Below, piece after piece: positions 10,606 to 23,200 of a stretch of 64,000 bases of DNA. The notes under the pieces are model-generated. The model had not been told where the DNA came from and did no database searches. It saw only the letters and a list, made by a program, of their open reading frames with translations. The position numbers and the translations under genes are program-made. Origin of the DNA: Hericium rajendrae (Eukaryota > Basidiomycota > Agaricomycetes > Russulales > Hericiaceae). The number at the start of each line of letters is the position of its first letter. Positions within the stretch are counted from its first letter, which is position 1. The stretch lies in assembly GCA_033439255.1 (NCBI GenBank), contig CM065888.1, positions 1,674,001 to 1,738,000 of the forward strand. The letters are read 5' to 3'.

Positions 10606-12252
10606 ATGCATCTTGAGACCCTCTATGATGCCGCCCATGATCCCAAGTTCCTCGACGCCGGACGGTGTATCATGCTCCCTGCACGCGCTTCCGACCTCCA
10701 GGATGTGGTAAGCCCGACATCATTCTACAGTACCCTTCATCCATTAATTCACATAATCGAATGCCAGCACTTCGTCGACCCGATGGACTTCGTCCGGTTC
10801 TCTAAGGCCCTTCCCCACGCTCGACCGGTCCAGTATGGTCAGGCCCAGTCAGCCGACGCCAAGACCACCTCTTCTCTCACCCTCACCCTGGCATCTCCTC
10901 CTAAGCCTCCCTCAGCCGCCACAGAACCGCTTTCTCTCGCCACCACTGCCGCTCCCAAAGTCTCTCTGCAAGACTTCTAGAAGCTCGGCTCTGGCACAAG
11001 CGGAGTCGTTTACCTCGTCAGGAACGACCTGACTCAGAAACTGTTTGCGCTCAAGAAGATGGAGAAGGAGTTCCTCGACCCCGAGGCCATCGGCAGGCTG
11101 GTGAAAAAGCAACGCATGCTGCGCAAGGTGCGCGGCCATGATAACACCGTCGGGCTCGAGGCGAGCTTTCACGATCAGCAGAATTTCTTCCTCGTCATGG
11201 TGCGTCGCTTTCACAGTCCAATGATTCAGGCTGAATGCTGATGACTTTCAAGCCTTTCCTTGCGGCGGTGACATGCGGACGGAACTGCACAGATGTGGGA
11301 GATTCCAGACGCAGCGTGTCGTATTCTATGCTGCGCAGATCGTAAGCTACTATCTTCTTCTACGATCTTGCATCTACTCACGAGCCATCCTTTACCCACA
11401 GATTCTTGGATTGGATACCATCCACCGGGACATCAAGCCAGAGAACCTATTTTTCAATGCCGCGTGGAACGTCCGCATATGCGACTTCGTCATCTCCAAA
11501 CAATTTGAGACCATCCCGGGCGACATCCAGCGCGAGACGTACCTGTTCTGGACTGCGCTTACTCGTGCGCGTCGTTCCAACGCTTCTCTGGAGATGGTCC
11601 CGACGACATTCCTCATGCAATGGGACGCCAGTCTACAGGGCGTGTGAGGTATTTCAGGGCAAGTCATATAGCTTCGAGATCGATTTCTGGTCTCTGGGCG
11701 TTATCGTCTATGAGATGAATGACGACTGGCCGCACGTCCTTCAAGAAATCTGCGGATCTCGAGGAGGTCTATCAGAGCGTCGAGCATGATGAGATCTCGT
11801 TCAAGCTGATTTCTGGGTGCAATTGTTCGTTATTCAGGTGTTGCGGAAGAATGCCGAGGATCGCCTAGCGCTGAAGGCGATGAAGGACCATCAGTTCTTC
11901 CAGACGATGTGAGTGTGCTCTTTGTTTCTCCTGCCATCTGTGAGCTGATGTCTTGATAGCAACTGGGAGATGCTTTTCCATGGAGAGGTTATGCCATCCT
12001 GGACTCCTGATGTGGGTGCCGTTCTGTGCGACATTGCTGAGGCAGGCTGAGGCCGAGCGGAAGAAAGACGGCTTCAAGATCCCCTCTGCTGAACCTGTCG
12101 TTCCAGACTCCTTCCCGCCCTACGCCTTCCAATCCGAGCTCTTCGTCAACATAGCTCTCTTTTCTGCCAAGTCATCTGGTTCTAGCACTGCTTCTGATTC
12201 TTCTGTCGACAGCTCTGCAACTTCTGTTCGCCTGCCTGAGCGCTTTGCCTAG
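10606..12252 (+). pseudogene. AGC-type serine/threonine protein kinase, decayed
   Basis: Kinase motifs appear in order on the plus strand: a Gly-loop 'KLGSGTSGVVYLV' with 'FALKKM' (about 10984-11062), 'HRDIKPENLFF' (about 11428-11460), and 'DFWSLGVIVYEM' (about 11680-11720). An AGC-like tail 'NWEMLFHGEV' follows at about 11963-11995. Damage is extensive: an in-frame TAG directly before the Gly-loop (10978-10980), DFG changed to DFV, the 'APE' region reading RACE, and frame changes around 11560 and 11730. The N-terminal exon (10606-10710) and the Ala/Pro-rich linker are still open. By family this would phosphorylate Ser/Thr in the cytoplasm, but metal binding and substrate-loop residues are lost, so I call it a pseudogene. 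AGC assignment rests on the tail and 'FQGKSYSFEIDFWSLG'. Confidence 0.72.
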
Positions 12253-14600
12253 TTTCCCGAGCTATCTCTTCGAATTCAGCAAGTTCGCTGCCACCTTCGC
12301 TGCAATGTCGCCGAGCATGTCTCACAGCTCTCTTGGTCGCCGCTTTGCTACGCCTTCAAGCGATGATACTTCGTCCTCATCTTCGTCGTCTGCCTCGGGC
12401 TATGCTGGCCATCGTGATGGATGGGTGCTCAGCGCTATCTCCCTGGCTCGCTACGTGATTCCTCGTTGACGGATTGCTTGGCCACGCCTGCTCTTACTCT
12501 TGACTACGTTTCTCGTCATGTTCGGCAAGAGAATCGGCTCTCCTCCCGATTTCTGTGGCTGTCACTGGTTGATTCTTGAGACGGCTCTAGGTCCAGTCGA
12601 TCGTTGATTTATGTGAGACTGGCCTCATTGTGCTCCTGTACATATGGCATCGGCACAAAGTCATACTGCTATTTCTGCTGTGATGTGCCTGGGAGATACA
12701 GACGCGCATAGAACAAGTGCGTCTCTTGTCTTCATCAGCTCAGAGCCGCATCTATTTTAATTTCCAGCTAGGCTTCGCATATTCGATGGTGCTTTTGACA
12801 GCAAGGGCAACAGATCGCACACGCTGCAGACTGCACGGCACATGCGCCCTCGGATACATGTGAAGGGAAGCGATTAGCAGCTGCTGCGGAACTCGGAGTG
12901 TTTTCAGGCTTCGAGCAACCAATCCCTATTGTCCTATGTGCTGACAGCATTTGACATGTGTAGGCCTCGTTTCTTCCTGTGGGTGCGTTAACCACTCCTC
13001 TGGATGCGTTACCCCTGCCCTCAACGAGCATTGCCATGCCGCTGATTGGAAGTCAAAAACATCCTCTTATTGATACCAGCGCGGCGGTGTGCCGAACCCT
13101 CTCTGAACTTGGTCAGCTGATATTCCAGAATGATCCAGGTCTGTGTATAAGGTTCAGTGGAGGCGCGCGCGGAAAGTTCGAGGGCGAGCGGAAATCGAAC
13201 GGAATGACGTTTACGATACGCGGACGCGAAAATAGACTCGCCATGAAGGAAGATAAGGTCCGATCCGGGCACTGAGGTGCTCTTGAGTCCTGATGGTGTT
13301 CCTGCCGACAGTAAGCGGTCTCCCACAGGTAGACTTTGCGAGAGAGGTCTCTGATCAAGACTGAGGCCTCAGGTAGGGATCCAGGATGTAGTCGGGCTGG
13401 TTATGAACAGCCAAACTCCAGCGAGGGCAGACAAGTTGTCGACAAACACAATGAATGTGACTTGCAAGTCGAGGCCGTGCAGTCATGTCGACCCTCCAGC
13501 TGACGTTCATGTTGCTGAAAACGCTAGGTTCGTCATCGACCTTCTTGGGAGTGGTGCATGGTCTAACATGCTCGCGAAATAAGCGCTCAGGAATGCATTT
13601 CCGGCTGTGGTCCTCTTGTACATAGGTTGTACAAGCCTTCGTTCATCGACCCCGCGGTCTTTCTGCGGCGTTGCGGATGAAATTCCCCGACAAAGCTAGA
13701 CCCACACCTTTGGGCATAACCATATGGCACTAGACAGGCGTGGTTGTGATACGCGGCGGCATGGGCATCATGATACGCCTGAGTTCCGAACGACTTTCAG
13801 GGTTCCTCTGCGGTATCTGTAGAAGCGTTCCTCATCCTACTACAGTACCAGCAGCATCTAGAGCATCTGGAAAACTCCTCAGTACAGCGCTTGGGAGAGT
13901 GCTGTTCCGTGTGTACTCATTTTCCCTTCTATGATATCGGTTGTTCTCATTGCATGCTCTAGACATTCGGATCTTTGCAGCTACACGGCGATATCAAAGT
14001 TCAGGGTACGAATCGGAAAAGATGTCAAAGCTGGATCTCTACCCCTATTGATCGTCTTCCATTCTGGTTTCGGAGCACGCTCGCGCCGCCATGGCACAAT
14101 TGCAGCCATGCTCCAGAATTGAATATCCGGTGACCATCCCTCCAGCCCGCCTTTTACTCATGGCTGCACCTCCGCGTCTCCATACTTGCCTGTCGTTGTC
14201 GTTTTGACACGATCGGTTTATCCGACCATTGTCTTGCTTCTTGTTGGCAAGCAGCGGAGATGCCGGAACATCTGCTGCTCGCAATGCTCAAATGCAGACT
14301 TCTGGGGGGGTTGTGGGGGTCCTGCTGGGTCCGTCGTGTCACTTTGAGATCGTGAAGAGCACGGAAAACGCACGGGATGGCTATTTATGGATGGCAATCT
14401 GGCGCGTAGAAGATTTGAGCACACAGGTACGCGCCGAAGACTGCGTCCTTACTTGATTTGCTTGTTTCGCGGTAGGGCTTGATGGCGCTGTGAAGATTCC
14501 AATGGATGGAGGGATCCTAAACTGGTACTTGGAGAGCCGCGCATTGCCTTCTAGTCTCAGTCCCAAAACGATGCGGCGTTCTCACAGGTAGGGGGGACGC
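12253..14600. other. Long gap without a supported gene
   Basis: Only short ORFs. The best coding-like piece is 13038-13275 on the plus strand (MPLIGSQKHPLIDTS ... LGQLIFQNDPG ...), with no recognised domain or clear splice partner. A poly-G run with a Gly/Val-rich frame occurs near 14303-14330. I see no RNA gene or mobile-element motif. Confidence 0.35.
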
Positions 14601-14608
14601 TATATATA
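14601..14608 (+). promoter_or_regulatory. TATA box and 5'-UTR intron of the small gene at 14771
   Basis: TATATATA lies 163 bp before the ATG. Between them, 14673-14737 starts GTGAGC and ends TTACAG, consistent with an intron in the 5' untranslated region. Confidence 0.5.
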
Positions 14609-14770
14609 CTGTCGTTGCATAGCTTCGTGGTCACTGTCCAGACATCCACTGGTCATTTCTCGTATTTCTCAAGTGAGCCATCGCCCTCCCTACAACCTCT
14701 CATGGCTTTCACCCTGATGCATCTCTTCTCATTACAGACTTTACTGTCCAACTCTCCAATCGACTTCACA

Positions 14771-15288
14771 ATGGCACCACGTACGTTATTTGACCGTTTT
14801 TACCGCACGAATAACTTTCTTACTCCTCCACGCAGCCGCTAAAAAAGGAGCAGGTGAAGCTCTGACCACCATAGTACTTTCTCATAAGCGGAAGATGCTA
14901 ATTTGAATTCCGCCTGATAGCTTTCTTCAGCGAACTCCTGAAGGACAACGATCCCGAATTCGTCAAGCGAATCAAAGCGATTGCCGGCGACGGCGAGGAA
15001 CCAGGTACCCTCGTGGCCCATATCTACCGAGGCCAACTTACTTTCCATGTCGATAATGTAAGCGGACGGGGCGAGTACGATGTGAAGGGTGGGGGTGAAT
15101 TCCATGGCGACCCGCTCGATCCCTCCGTCGTGGGGGGCACATTCAAGCTGTGGGTGAAATCCGACACAGCAACGCTGCAACTCTATGATAACGCCGGAAA
15201 CCCGCTTAAGCCAGTCTACAAAGGCACGGGGGATCAGATTGGCCTGGATACTCCCGATGATAAACCGTGGGAGGGCAATTGGGTCTAA
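14771..15288 (+). CDS. Small beta-rich intracellular protein, 131 residues, unknown function
   Basis: Three exons, 14771-14780 (10 nt), 14836-14853 (18 nt) and 14921-15288, sum to 396 nt and an open frame ending TAA. The product starts MAPPAKKGAAFF, has a short charged helix-like part (ELLKDNDPEFVKRIK), then alternating hydrophobic strands and Gly turns (GRGEYDVKGGGEFHG, GGTFKLWVKS, DTATLQLYD) and ends WEGNWV. No signal peptide or membrane segment is seen. The strand-turn pattern is reminiscent of small single-domain beta-barrels, but I do not recognise the family. A frameshifted paralogue with the same micro-exon arrangement lies 4.7 kb away on the opposite strand. Confidence 0.75.
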
Positions 15289-16104
15289 AGCATTTAGCTC
15301 CTTGTCGGTGAGCGTCATCACATACATCTGCGACCCTTTCTCACTATGGAATCAGCGCTTTTGCCAGATACGTGGCTTTCTATCCGAGGAGAGAGAGAAC
15401 ATATGTTAGTCTCCGGATCACCATGCGACATGTACTTGTAGTTTGTTTAAATCGTCATGGTGAATGTTTGCGTTGATATCTAACCATTGTGCGATGTTGT
15501 CTGGGGTTGGTCCGGGATAGATGCGCGGACTGGGCCATATTGTACCGATTTTCTTTAAACGTTATGCAAAACGGTACATACGGGCGTAGATGTGATTCAA
15601 GGACTTAACCCGCGAGAACGGCAGTTGTGGGGCAAGACTCACCAATATTGTCGCTCTTCAGTGCGGCAGTGCAGTACATTTAGCCCATATGGTATGGAAA
15701 TGCGTACCAATTGCTGCTCCCTGGCTGCTTTCAATTCCACAATGTTATGCTGCGAATAACCACGACATAAGATTCTCACCTAGGACCAGGCCTGCTATAG
15801 ATTCGTCGAGGATTCGTCGTCTCATCATGGTTCATCACCGGACTCTTGATTACGCAGGCCATCTAGGTACGTACATGCCTTACGCACCCCCGCATTTGGT
15901 GCTGTACGCATCGCAGCGCTACTGACCAGCACATGCCAGTGCTATACAAGTATTCGAACCAAACAAAACGAAGGAGAAGGACCAGCGATTCAGCGAATAC
16001 TGTGCATGAGGGAGCACGTGACAAGACGCGTCGACGCGCATCTCTCTCGTCCCGATTTGGACTCGTGTGATGTCATTTCGTATATCTGTTTGTCGCTCTG
16101 TTTC
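15289..16104. other. Intergenic, nothing recognised
   Basis: Contains only short ORFs. 15409-15690 is AT-rich and open on neither strand for any length; I see no repeat or RNA gene. Confidence 0.4.
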
Positions 16105-16194
16105 TTATAAGTACTTGGGCATGATTCGCAAAACCTCGCGCCCTTCTTTCCCTCGACCCCATCGATATCATCATATACTCTCCACAAGTAACCG

Positions 16195-16722
16195 ATGCTT
16201 CTAACGAGACTTGGCTACAGTACCTGTACGGTTCAGGTCACGTGTACTGCACTCAAGTGATTCTTCTCTTTCTGACCAGGATATGCAATTACAGGAGAGC
16301 TGCGACAGGAAAAAGCTTACGACTTTGTTAGAACCATATTGGTTCTATGAGCTTCAGCCTCCCGACTCGAAGTCGACCAGTCGAATGGTATGCCCTGCCA
16401 TCCCCCCGGCATTCCCATAGCCAGACAACATCTTCACGCGCAGAGTAGGATTTGGAACTCCATCAGTCGGTTGCAAAAGCTCTGGACATACATGGTCCCG
16501 CATCGAGCCATCAGGACAGGCGAAAGCTATAAAGTGAATGTCTATCACGAGACGCGGCCGCCCGCGCGTCGGATGTTTCCAGAAATCGGCGTAAGGCGTC
16601 GACTTTCCCTCTTTTCTTTTCAACTCTTATTTTCCTGCGACATAGTGCTATCCTGCATCGTGCGGCTTCGACGCCCAGCCATACTTCTTCGCGTTCCCGT
16701 GACGGCATCGTACGGGTATTGA
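16195..16722 (+). CDS. Possible small gene, strand uncertain
   Basis: A TATA-like TTATAAGT (16105-16112) and a CT-rich run precede an ATG at 16195. A possible intron (gtcacgtg...ctgaccag, ending at 16280) would join MLLTRLGYSTCTVQ to DMQLQESCDRKKL. The frame stays open to 16420, and a further open piece (SYKVNVYHETRPPARR) lies at 16520-16580. The minus strand is equally open at 16354-16623 (CPDGSMRDHVCPELL ...). Codon content does not decide, so confidence is low. Confidence 0.25.
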
Positions 16723-17238
16723 CGCGTTATTGATGTTTGTTGTCGCGACAGGGCGCCCACAGGACCAAAGCGGGGCTGTTCATGTTCGACTTTCTCTGCG
16801 TCCGTCTTCGTTGTTCCGGCTTCAGCACGACTCTCTAGATTTTTGCTTTCTTCTGGGTTCTCTGATCGCTTTCTGCCTCGACGAGCCTCAAACTCCTCGA
16901 CGGCCGGTGACCATTTCACTACGACTAACGATTTGCAAGGTTCAATTCAAGGACACGACCAACACGAGTTCAACGTACTCACGAACGCAAGACCCATACA
17001 CCTCGACGCTGAACAGCGTCACTAACGCCGCATCACGATCCAGCAACGATATCGACTGCTTGGACAAGAATCAATTTCTCATCATCTCGTCTCATCTTGT
17101 GACGACTCCCATCCTCACGACTGCACATACTTTTTTTCGTGCTTGTGTTATTAACGACTTTTCAACGCATTACCAGCTTGCTTCTTTATCTCATCTACGT
17201 TATTGACAACGTATCCATATACACAAAAATCACACAAC
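16723..17238 (+). promoter_or_regulatory. 5' region of the 2052-residue gene
   Basis: Long CT-rich stretches (16790-16870, 17090-17200) lead into the ATG at 17239. No TATA box is obvious; this looks like a housekeeping-type, CT-rich promoter and 5' UTR. The frame is open upstream to 17203 but lacks an ATG there, which fixes the start at 17239. Confidence 0.4.
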
Positions 17239-20200
17239 ATGCGCGGAGCACTTCCATTACTGTCGCGCGCTCCCGTCTCGGATCCGTCTCGCGTCCGCTC
17301 TCCCTCACCACAACCCACTGCGACTCCACCGCAGCCCGTCCCCACCATCCGCCTCATCTCCGCCACCCCCTCTGCCCATGGTTCTGCCGCCGATGCCAGC
17401 ACATCCTTCGCTTCGTCCTACGTCAATGTGCCCGCTGTCTCCTCCCCTCTCGTACCAAAGCATGACGAGAACACGGCTCCAGCCGCCTCAACCCGCCGTC
17501 GTCTCGTGCCCAAGAAGTCCAAGCTAGGACTCCTTGGCCGGAGCAGCAAAGCGGCTAAGCCTAAGGCCGAAGAGCGCGGCAAGGACATGTCAGATGTCGT
17601 TCGCCGTGTCGGCGGATCCGCCTCTGCCAGCAGGGGCGGCTTCGAGATCTACGTTGACCCTGCTGAGGACCCGGAGATTGGGGATATTCTCATGGTGAAG
17701 AAGAAGAAGAGCCGTCTTGGGCTCAACGGGATGAAGTGGGGGACTCTTGGTGAGGTCACGAACGTTCCACCGAGCGCTCCGAACGGAAAGAAGGAGAAGG
17801 AGGGTCCTTCTGGCCTGCTCAAGGTCAAGACTGACGAGAACCAGAAGTGGTGGAGTATTGGCCGGGGCCGCAAGGACTCCAAGGAGAAGAAGGAGAAGGA
17901 ACGCCAACGATCGGCTTCCCGCGCAAAGTGTTGGTCTCAACCCTTCCTCCGATAGAGCCTGCTTCTGACCATCATCTTTTCTCGAATAGCGCCGCAGCCT
18001 AGCCGGAGTGAACAGATGGCGACCGACTCGCGTGCGCGGTTCAACTCCCTGGACTCGGGAATTATGCTCGCTTCGCCCGCGGCTTTTGGTCCAATGCCAG
18101 TGCCGCCTGCCCCCGATGCGCCCAAGTCGATGTCCCGCTCCGCCACGCTCCAGATCCCTTCGGCGCAAGTTCAGACGCTGCGCGCAGAGCCGATGCGCCG
18201 CTTCACAGATCCTATTTCTGTCGAGGAGCCATCGCCGACGTTCCTCGCGCCAATCGGCGCGCCGTCTGCCAACAATGGCACTGGGTCTATTGCCGTGCGC
18301 GCCATGCGCTCTATGCGTTCTATGGCTCGGATCGGCAGCTGGGCACAGCTCAAGCAGGACGAGAAGGAGCCGATACCTGCGCTGCCTGCAGGCACGAATA
18401 CCGGTATAACGAAGAAAAAAGAGAAGGAAAAGGGGGAACAAAAGAAAAAGGAAAAGAGAAAGAACGAGAAAGAAGCTGAGGGGCGGGAGCAGACCGTGCG
18501 GGGGTTGTCTGGGAGTAGCTTCGAGGCCGGCGGGCTGACGAGTCCCGAGTTCGCCACGTTCAAAGAGAACGACGCGGAGAGCGGTGCAAACAAGAAGAAG
18601 CAGGGCATGCTGGGTATTGGCCTGCCGTCGACGATGCGCTTTGGCTCTGCGCGGGCTGTGTCGTCGGCATCGAGCAACAGCAACGGTTCCACGAACTTCT
18701 TCGCGACGCTCGGCAAGCCATCTGCCATCAACCGCCTCTCGAATGGCTCGTCGACCAATTTGGACCCGAATACGCGGGCGCGGTCGGGCTCGGAGGTCTC
18801 CAGTCTGGGATCTCTGCGCCCGCTGTCGACGAGTTCGGGCATGAGCGGCCAGTCGAGCTCTTCCAGCGCCGGCTCTGTGAAGTGGGATGAGGAGGGGCTG
18901 GAGACGGTGAAGGAAACGCGGAGGCGTGAGCGGGAGGAGCGTGAGGAAGAAAATCGGCGGGCAGGCAGGAACGAGACGCGCAAGGCGTCAGATGGGCGCA
19001 GACGCGCGGCGTTGGCGGATATCTTCCCGGAGACGATGGCGGGTTCGAGGCGGGCGTCGCAGGCGTCGCAGGCGTCGTCTGCCGACTCTACGTCGTCGGT
19101 CCCGATGCCCATGCCTATCGTAACGGTTGAGGAGGCCACGCTGGACGGCCACGATGATGCAGGCATAGACTCCCCCTACGAGACGCCGAATAAGCGTCGC
19201 AGGGCGAGGCCTGTGTCTGAGCAAGTAATGGGTAGAGAGCGACCTAAGGCCATCTGCGACGATGTCGATGGTAAATTTTCTTCGAATACAAATTTTTCGT
19301 GCTGGTATTGATGTATTTACTGCGGAATAGGTGTCTTGTCAATTCTGGATGCCGCTACCAATGACCTTGCGTCGCTGATCAACCGTTTGGACTTGGAAGC
19401 GACCCCTGGAGCGACCCCTGGGACACCGGATATGTCGCCTTTTCGTCTTCCTCAGCGTGTCACAGACATGTTGGCCGAGTCTCCCAAAGGGCTCGTGTCG
19501 AGAGCCTCGATGGGCAGTCCCATCAAGAGGTCCGCTACCACCGCTGGAAGTCCTTCAAAGCATGTGGGTGTGCGTGGGAGCATGGCATCTGTCACTTCGC
19601 TGCGTCCGTACGCACAGTCCCGTGGTACGGCGACGGCCTCTGATCCCAAAGCTCCCGCTACATGGTCCAAGCTGGGCCAGCAAATTGCTCCCTGGCCCAT
19701 CTCTCCCACGAAGCCGTCCCCTCAGCGCTCTGGCACGATGCCTCGTTCTCAACCCAGCGTACCCGTGTTCAGGCTTACGCACAAGAGGACTCTCAGTCCT
19801 GCTCCGATGGATGAGGGCCCGCTTGTTTTCAGACCACTTAAACCTGCGAAGCCGAAGACCCAGGCTGGCGCGCTTGCAGCAAGTCTCTCGCCTATGAAGG
19901 GCAATGAGACGCCTCCGGCCTCAGGACTGTACGACGCCGCCCCGACCTCTGTGACGTTCGGCTCAAAGCCGAAGAAGATGAGCGGGTTTATGTCGCTGGA
20001 TGATAAGCAGGAGGCTCCATCGCCGACGCCTGTTTTCCGCAAGGCGTCGGCTCGACCGCCGAAGTTGTCCGTGGACACCAAAGCGAGCGTTACTAGTCTT
20101 CGTTCTCAGTCCCACATCGTGTCTATGTCGCCCGAGGCCAGGAAAGGCCTGGGACTCGCAGGGACCCTTGGAGAGTCTGAAGATGCGGATAACCAGCAGA

Positions 20201-23200
20201 TCGAGTCTGATGATCCCGACTCTGATATTCCTGATGAGCTGCAAATCATCCTATCTGGCCAGGCCGACGGCGACACGGAGGGATTCGACGACACACTTTC
20301 GTTCCAGCCGACTCCGTCTATGCGTCCCCTGCCCTCTCCTGGTCTACCGCCTGAGATGCCGCTGCCCACTCCGAATGTCTCGAACTCCAACATGGAAGCT
20401 CCGGTTTTCCACGCACAGCTCATCGACGACGACGAGAACCACGCTGATATCGATGGCACTGAGTCGGAGGACGACACTAAGAAATCGTTTGACTTTACCG
20501 GAGAGCTGAAGAAGCTCAACGAATCTGGCGCGGGTGACCGGCGCAGCTTCGTCGATCAGCTGGAGAGCGCGTTCCGCACACCCGCGAAGTTCGACCTGGA
20601 CGGGTTCGGCGAGTTCAGCAAAGACGAAATTCCGCCTGTTCCCGTGTTTCTTATGGACCAGTCAGAGTCGTCAGTTTCGCAGATCGTGCCGGAGTCGGTG
20701 GGCGCTTCGTCCAATGAGTCGGATGGCTACGATGGCTACGATGCCCCACCTCCGTCGCTCCTTCCCAGCCCTGAGCTCTTGGGCGAATCGGTTTCCCGAA
20801 GGACGAAGTCATCAACTCGGTCGAAGCTGTCGGGTCGGTCGAAGCCATCGGATGGACAGCTGAACGTCAACTTCAAGTTTGGTGGAAAGGCGTCTACTTC
20901 GCCTCCCCAATCGGAGCAGAAGCCCAAGCCGATGACACTGTCTGATATTATCCCGCCTCCGGAACGCGCCCGTGCTATCTCCATGTCGTCGCTTGCCGAA
21001 GATGAGCGTGCGCGTGCGATGTCCATGTTGTCGCTCGTTGAAGAGGATAGCTCGCTCCTCAAGTCGATTTATGCGAAAGCCTCGGAAATCCCGGTATCTT
21101 CTCCTCGCCGCCGTGTCAATTCTGATACAAGTGTCAAGCAGCACAGCAGGGTGCAGATGCTGAGGGACGAGTCGACGAGCTCCCACTCTCGAGGGTCGTC
21201 GGGGGCTAGCTTCAGTGGATTTGAGTCCTTCGGTGAGGTGCGCCGCGGCTTTGAGTTCCCGGCCGATCGACCTGCTTTCTACCCTCCCGTGAACACGGGC
21301 TCTCGCCGTGGGCACAATAAGGAGCAGTCTGTCTTCAGCATTGCGTCCGTATCATCTTACGGCGCTGTGCTCAATCCCGGGACGGCCGATCCTTTCCAGT
21401 ACGGCGAATTCGCTCTCCAGAGCAGGCCCTCATCCGATGACATGTCCTGGTCTATGTCGATGTCTGTCGACGATACGTTCTCATTCATGCATCGAGATTC
21501 CGGCCGTCAGCGCGTTGACAGCGACGCGTCCAGCTTCTACTTCCGCGCTCCGGGCAGCAACCAGATCCTCCAGCCTCTCAAGCGCGGCCATCGTCACCAG
21601 GACTCGGCGATGTCGACCACCTCGGTCGCGCCGCCTGTCAGCTTGTACAACCGCAGCTTTGGCGCGCACCGCAGGAACGACTCCAGCTCCAGTGCGAGCT
21701 CCGTTGCCATCGCGTATGCGAGGTACGGTGCTCGTGTTTCCTGGGCCAGACATAGGCAGGATCCGTCCATGGACTCTGTCTATAGCGACATGTCCGCTCT
21801 GCGCGTGAGCCGTCCGGGCTTAGGCGATAAGATGCTGGACTCTGCTCTTGACTACGGCATGCCACTGACGTCGATTTCGGCCTCGCCCCCGGAGAGCGTG
21901 ATCGGCGAGCGCATTGGGAACAAGACCTTGTTCGATTCTATCATCGACGATGACCAGCGGTCGGTGGTTGAGGACTCGCTCTTCGAGAAGACTGGGCACC
22001 GCACCTCTGTGTCGTCCGAGTCTGTGTTCGGAGACAACGATTACTCGCAGTACCGTCAGTTCCGGGTGCCGCAGTTCAGGCCGATTTCGATTATCAGCAT
22101 GGACGATTATCGCCCTCCACCGAGCCCGAAGAGGGAGGATGACACCATGATCACGGTAAGTTTTGACTCTACGGCTGTGCAGAGTCCTTTTCATTGACGA
22201 TCGTGGGGTTACAAGATGCTCGATGGTGGTCACGTCCGGCGTCGGTCTATCGGTTCGCTCTTCGACGGCTCTCCTTGCGCTCAAGCCGGCAAGAGAAAGC
22301 ACGGAGCTATCCGCGGTCCTCAGCACAGGGTGGCTGGCTCTGATGGAGAAATCATGGAGTCTCCGAGCAAAGCACGCATCATCGAGAAACCCTCCATCGC
22401 TTCGTCTTCATACTCAAGGTTTGGAGGCGACAACATGATCAAGGCTCGCAAGGGGCTTCTGGAGAGGCAGAGCCTGGAAGACAGCTGCTTAGTCGCTGAA
22501 GGCGAAGACCACAGTTGTGAGTACACTGAAATATATGCCGAGAACAATTCTGATCGTTTGTTAACTTCGACAGACCGACCTATGCCGGTGTTCACGCGGC
22601 CTGCGCCAGCCAACCGCTCTCGTTCTAGCACCTACAGCTCCGCGACCTCGGGCAGTGAGACGCCGCCTCTTTCTAGTTCAGATGGCTCCTCCATGTCCAG
22701 CGACTCCCAATCAAGCATCGACCTGTCTCATGTCAATGCTGTGCTCGCGAACATGACGCATCCCATGAACCCTGATATGCGCAATAGGGTCAGGACACGA
22801 GCTCGTGGCCATGGCCATCGTCGTCGCGCATCAGCTGCTCGGGCATCTAGGACATCAGTTTACGAGACAATCGAAGAGGAGATGTCTGTTGATAATTCTC
22901 CTGCCCCAACGCGCTTTTTCCCTTCGGCGGAGAAGAAGGTTCTTTCGCCTGTTCCTGACCATGTCATGATCGTCAGTTCAGATGAGTCAGAATGCATGGA
23001 AATCGACGACGAGCGCGATATCTCGGCTTTGCGCAAGTACTACGCCCTCAAGGATGAAGCACATGTCACTGTCGAGGAGAGCAAGCGTATGTGGATGGAT
23101 ACTCCATTTTCCATTTACGCGGTACAATGTATGTATCGGCCATGATTATTGACCTGCTTCACCGCTGACTTCGATCATCCAATAGCTTTCTTTCCGCCTG

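Noticed and set aside
17203-17238. N-terminal extension MTTYPYTQKSHN of the giant protein
   Set aside because: The stretch begins at a TTG, not an ATG; the first ATG in frame is at 17239.
18171-19166. 331-residue minus-strand ORF
   Set aside because: It is the antisense shadow of exon 2 of the giant disordered protein, whose splice phases fit exactly.
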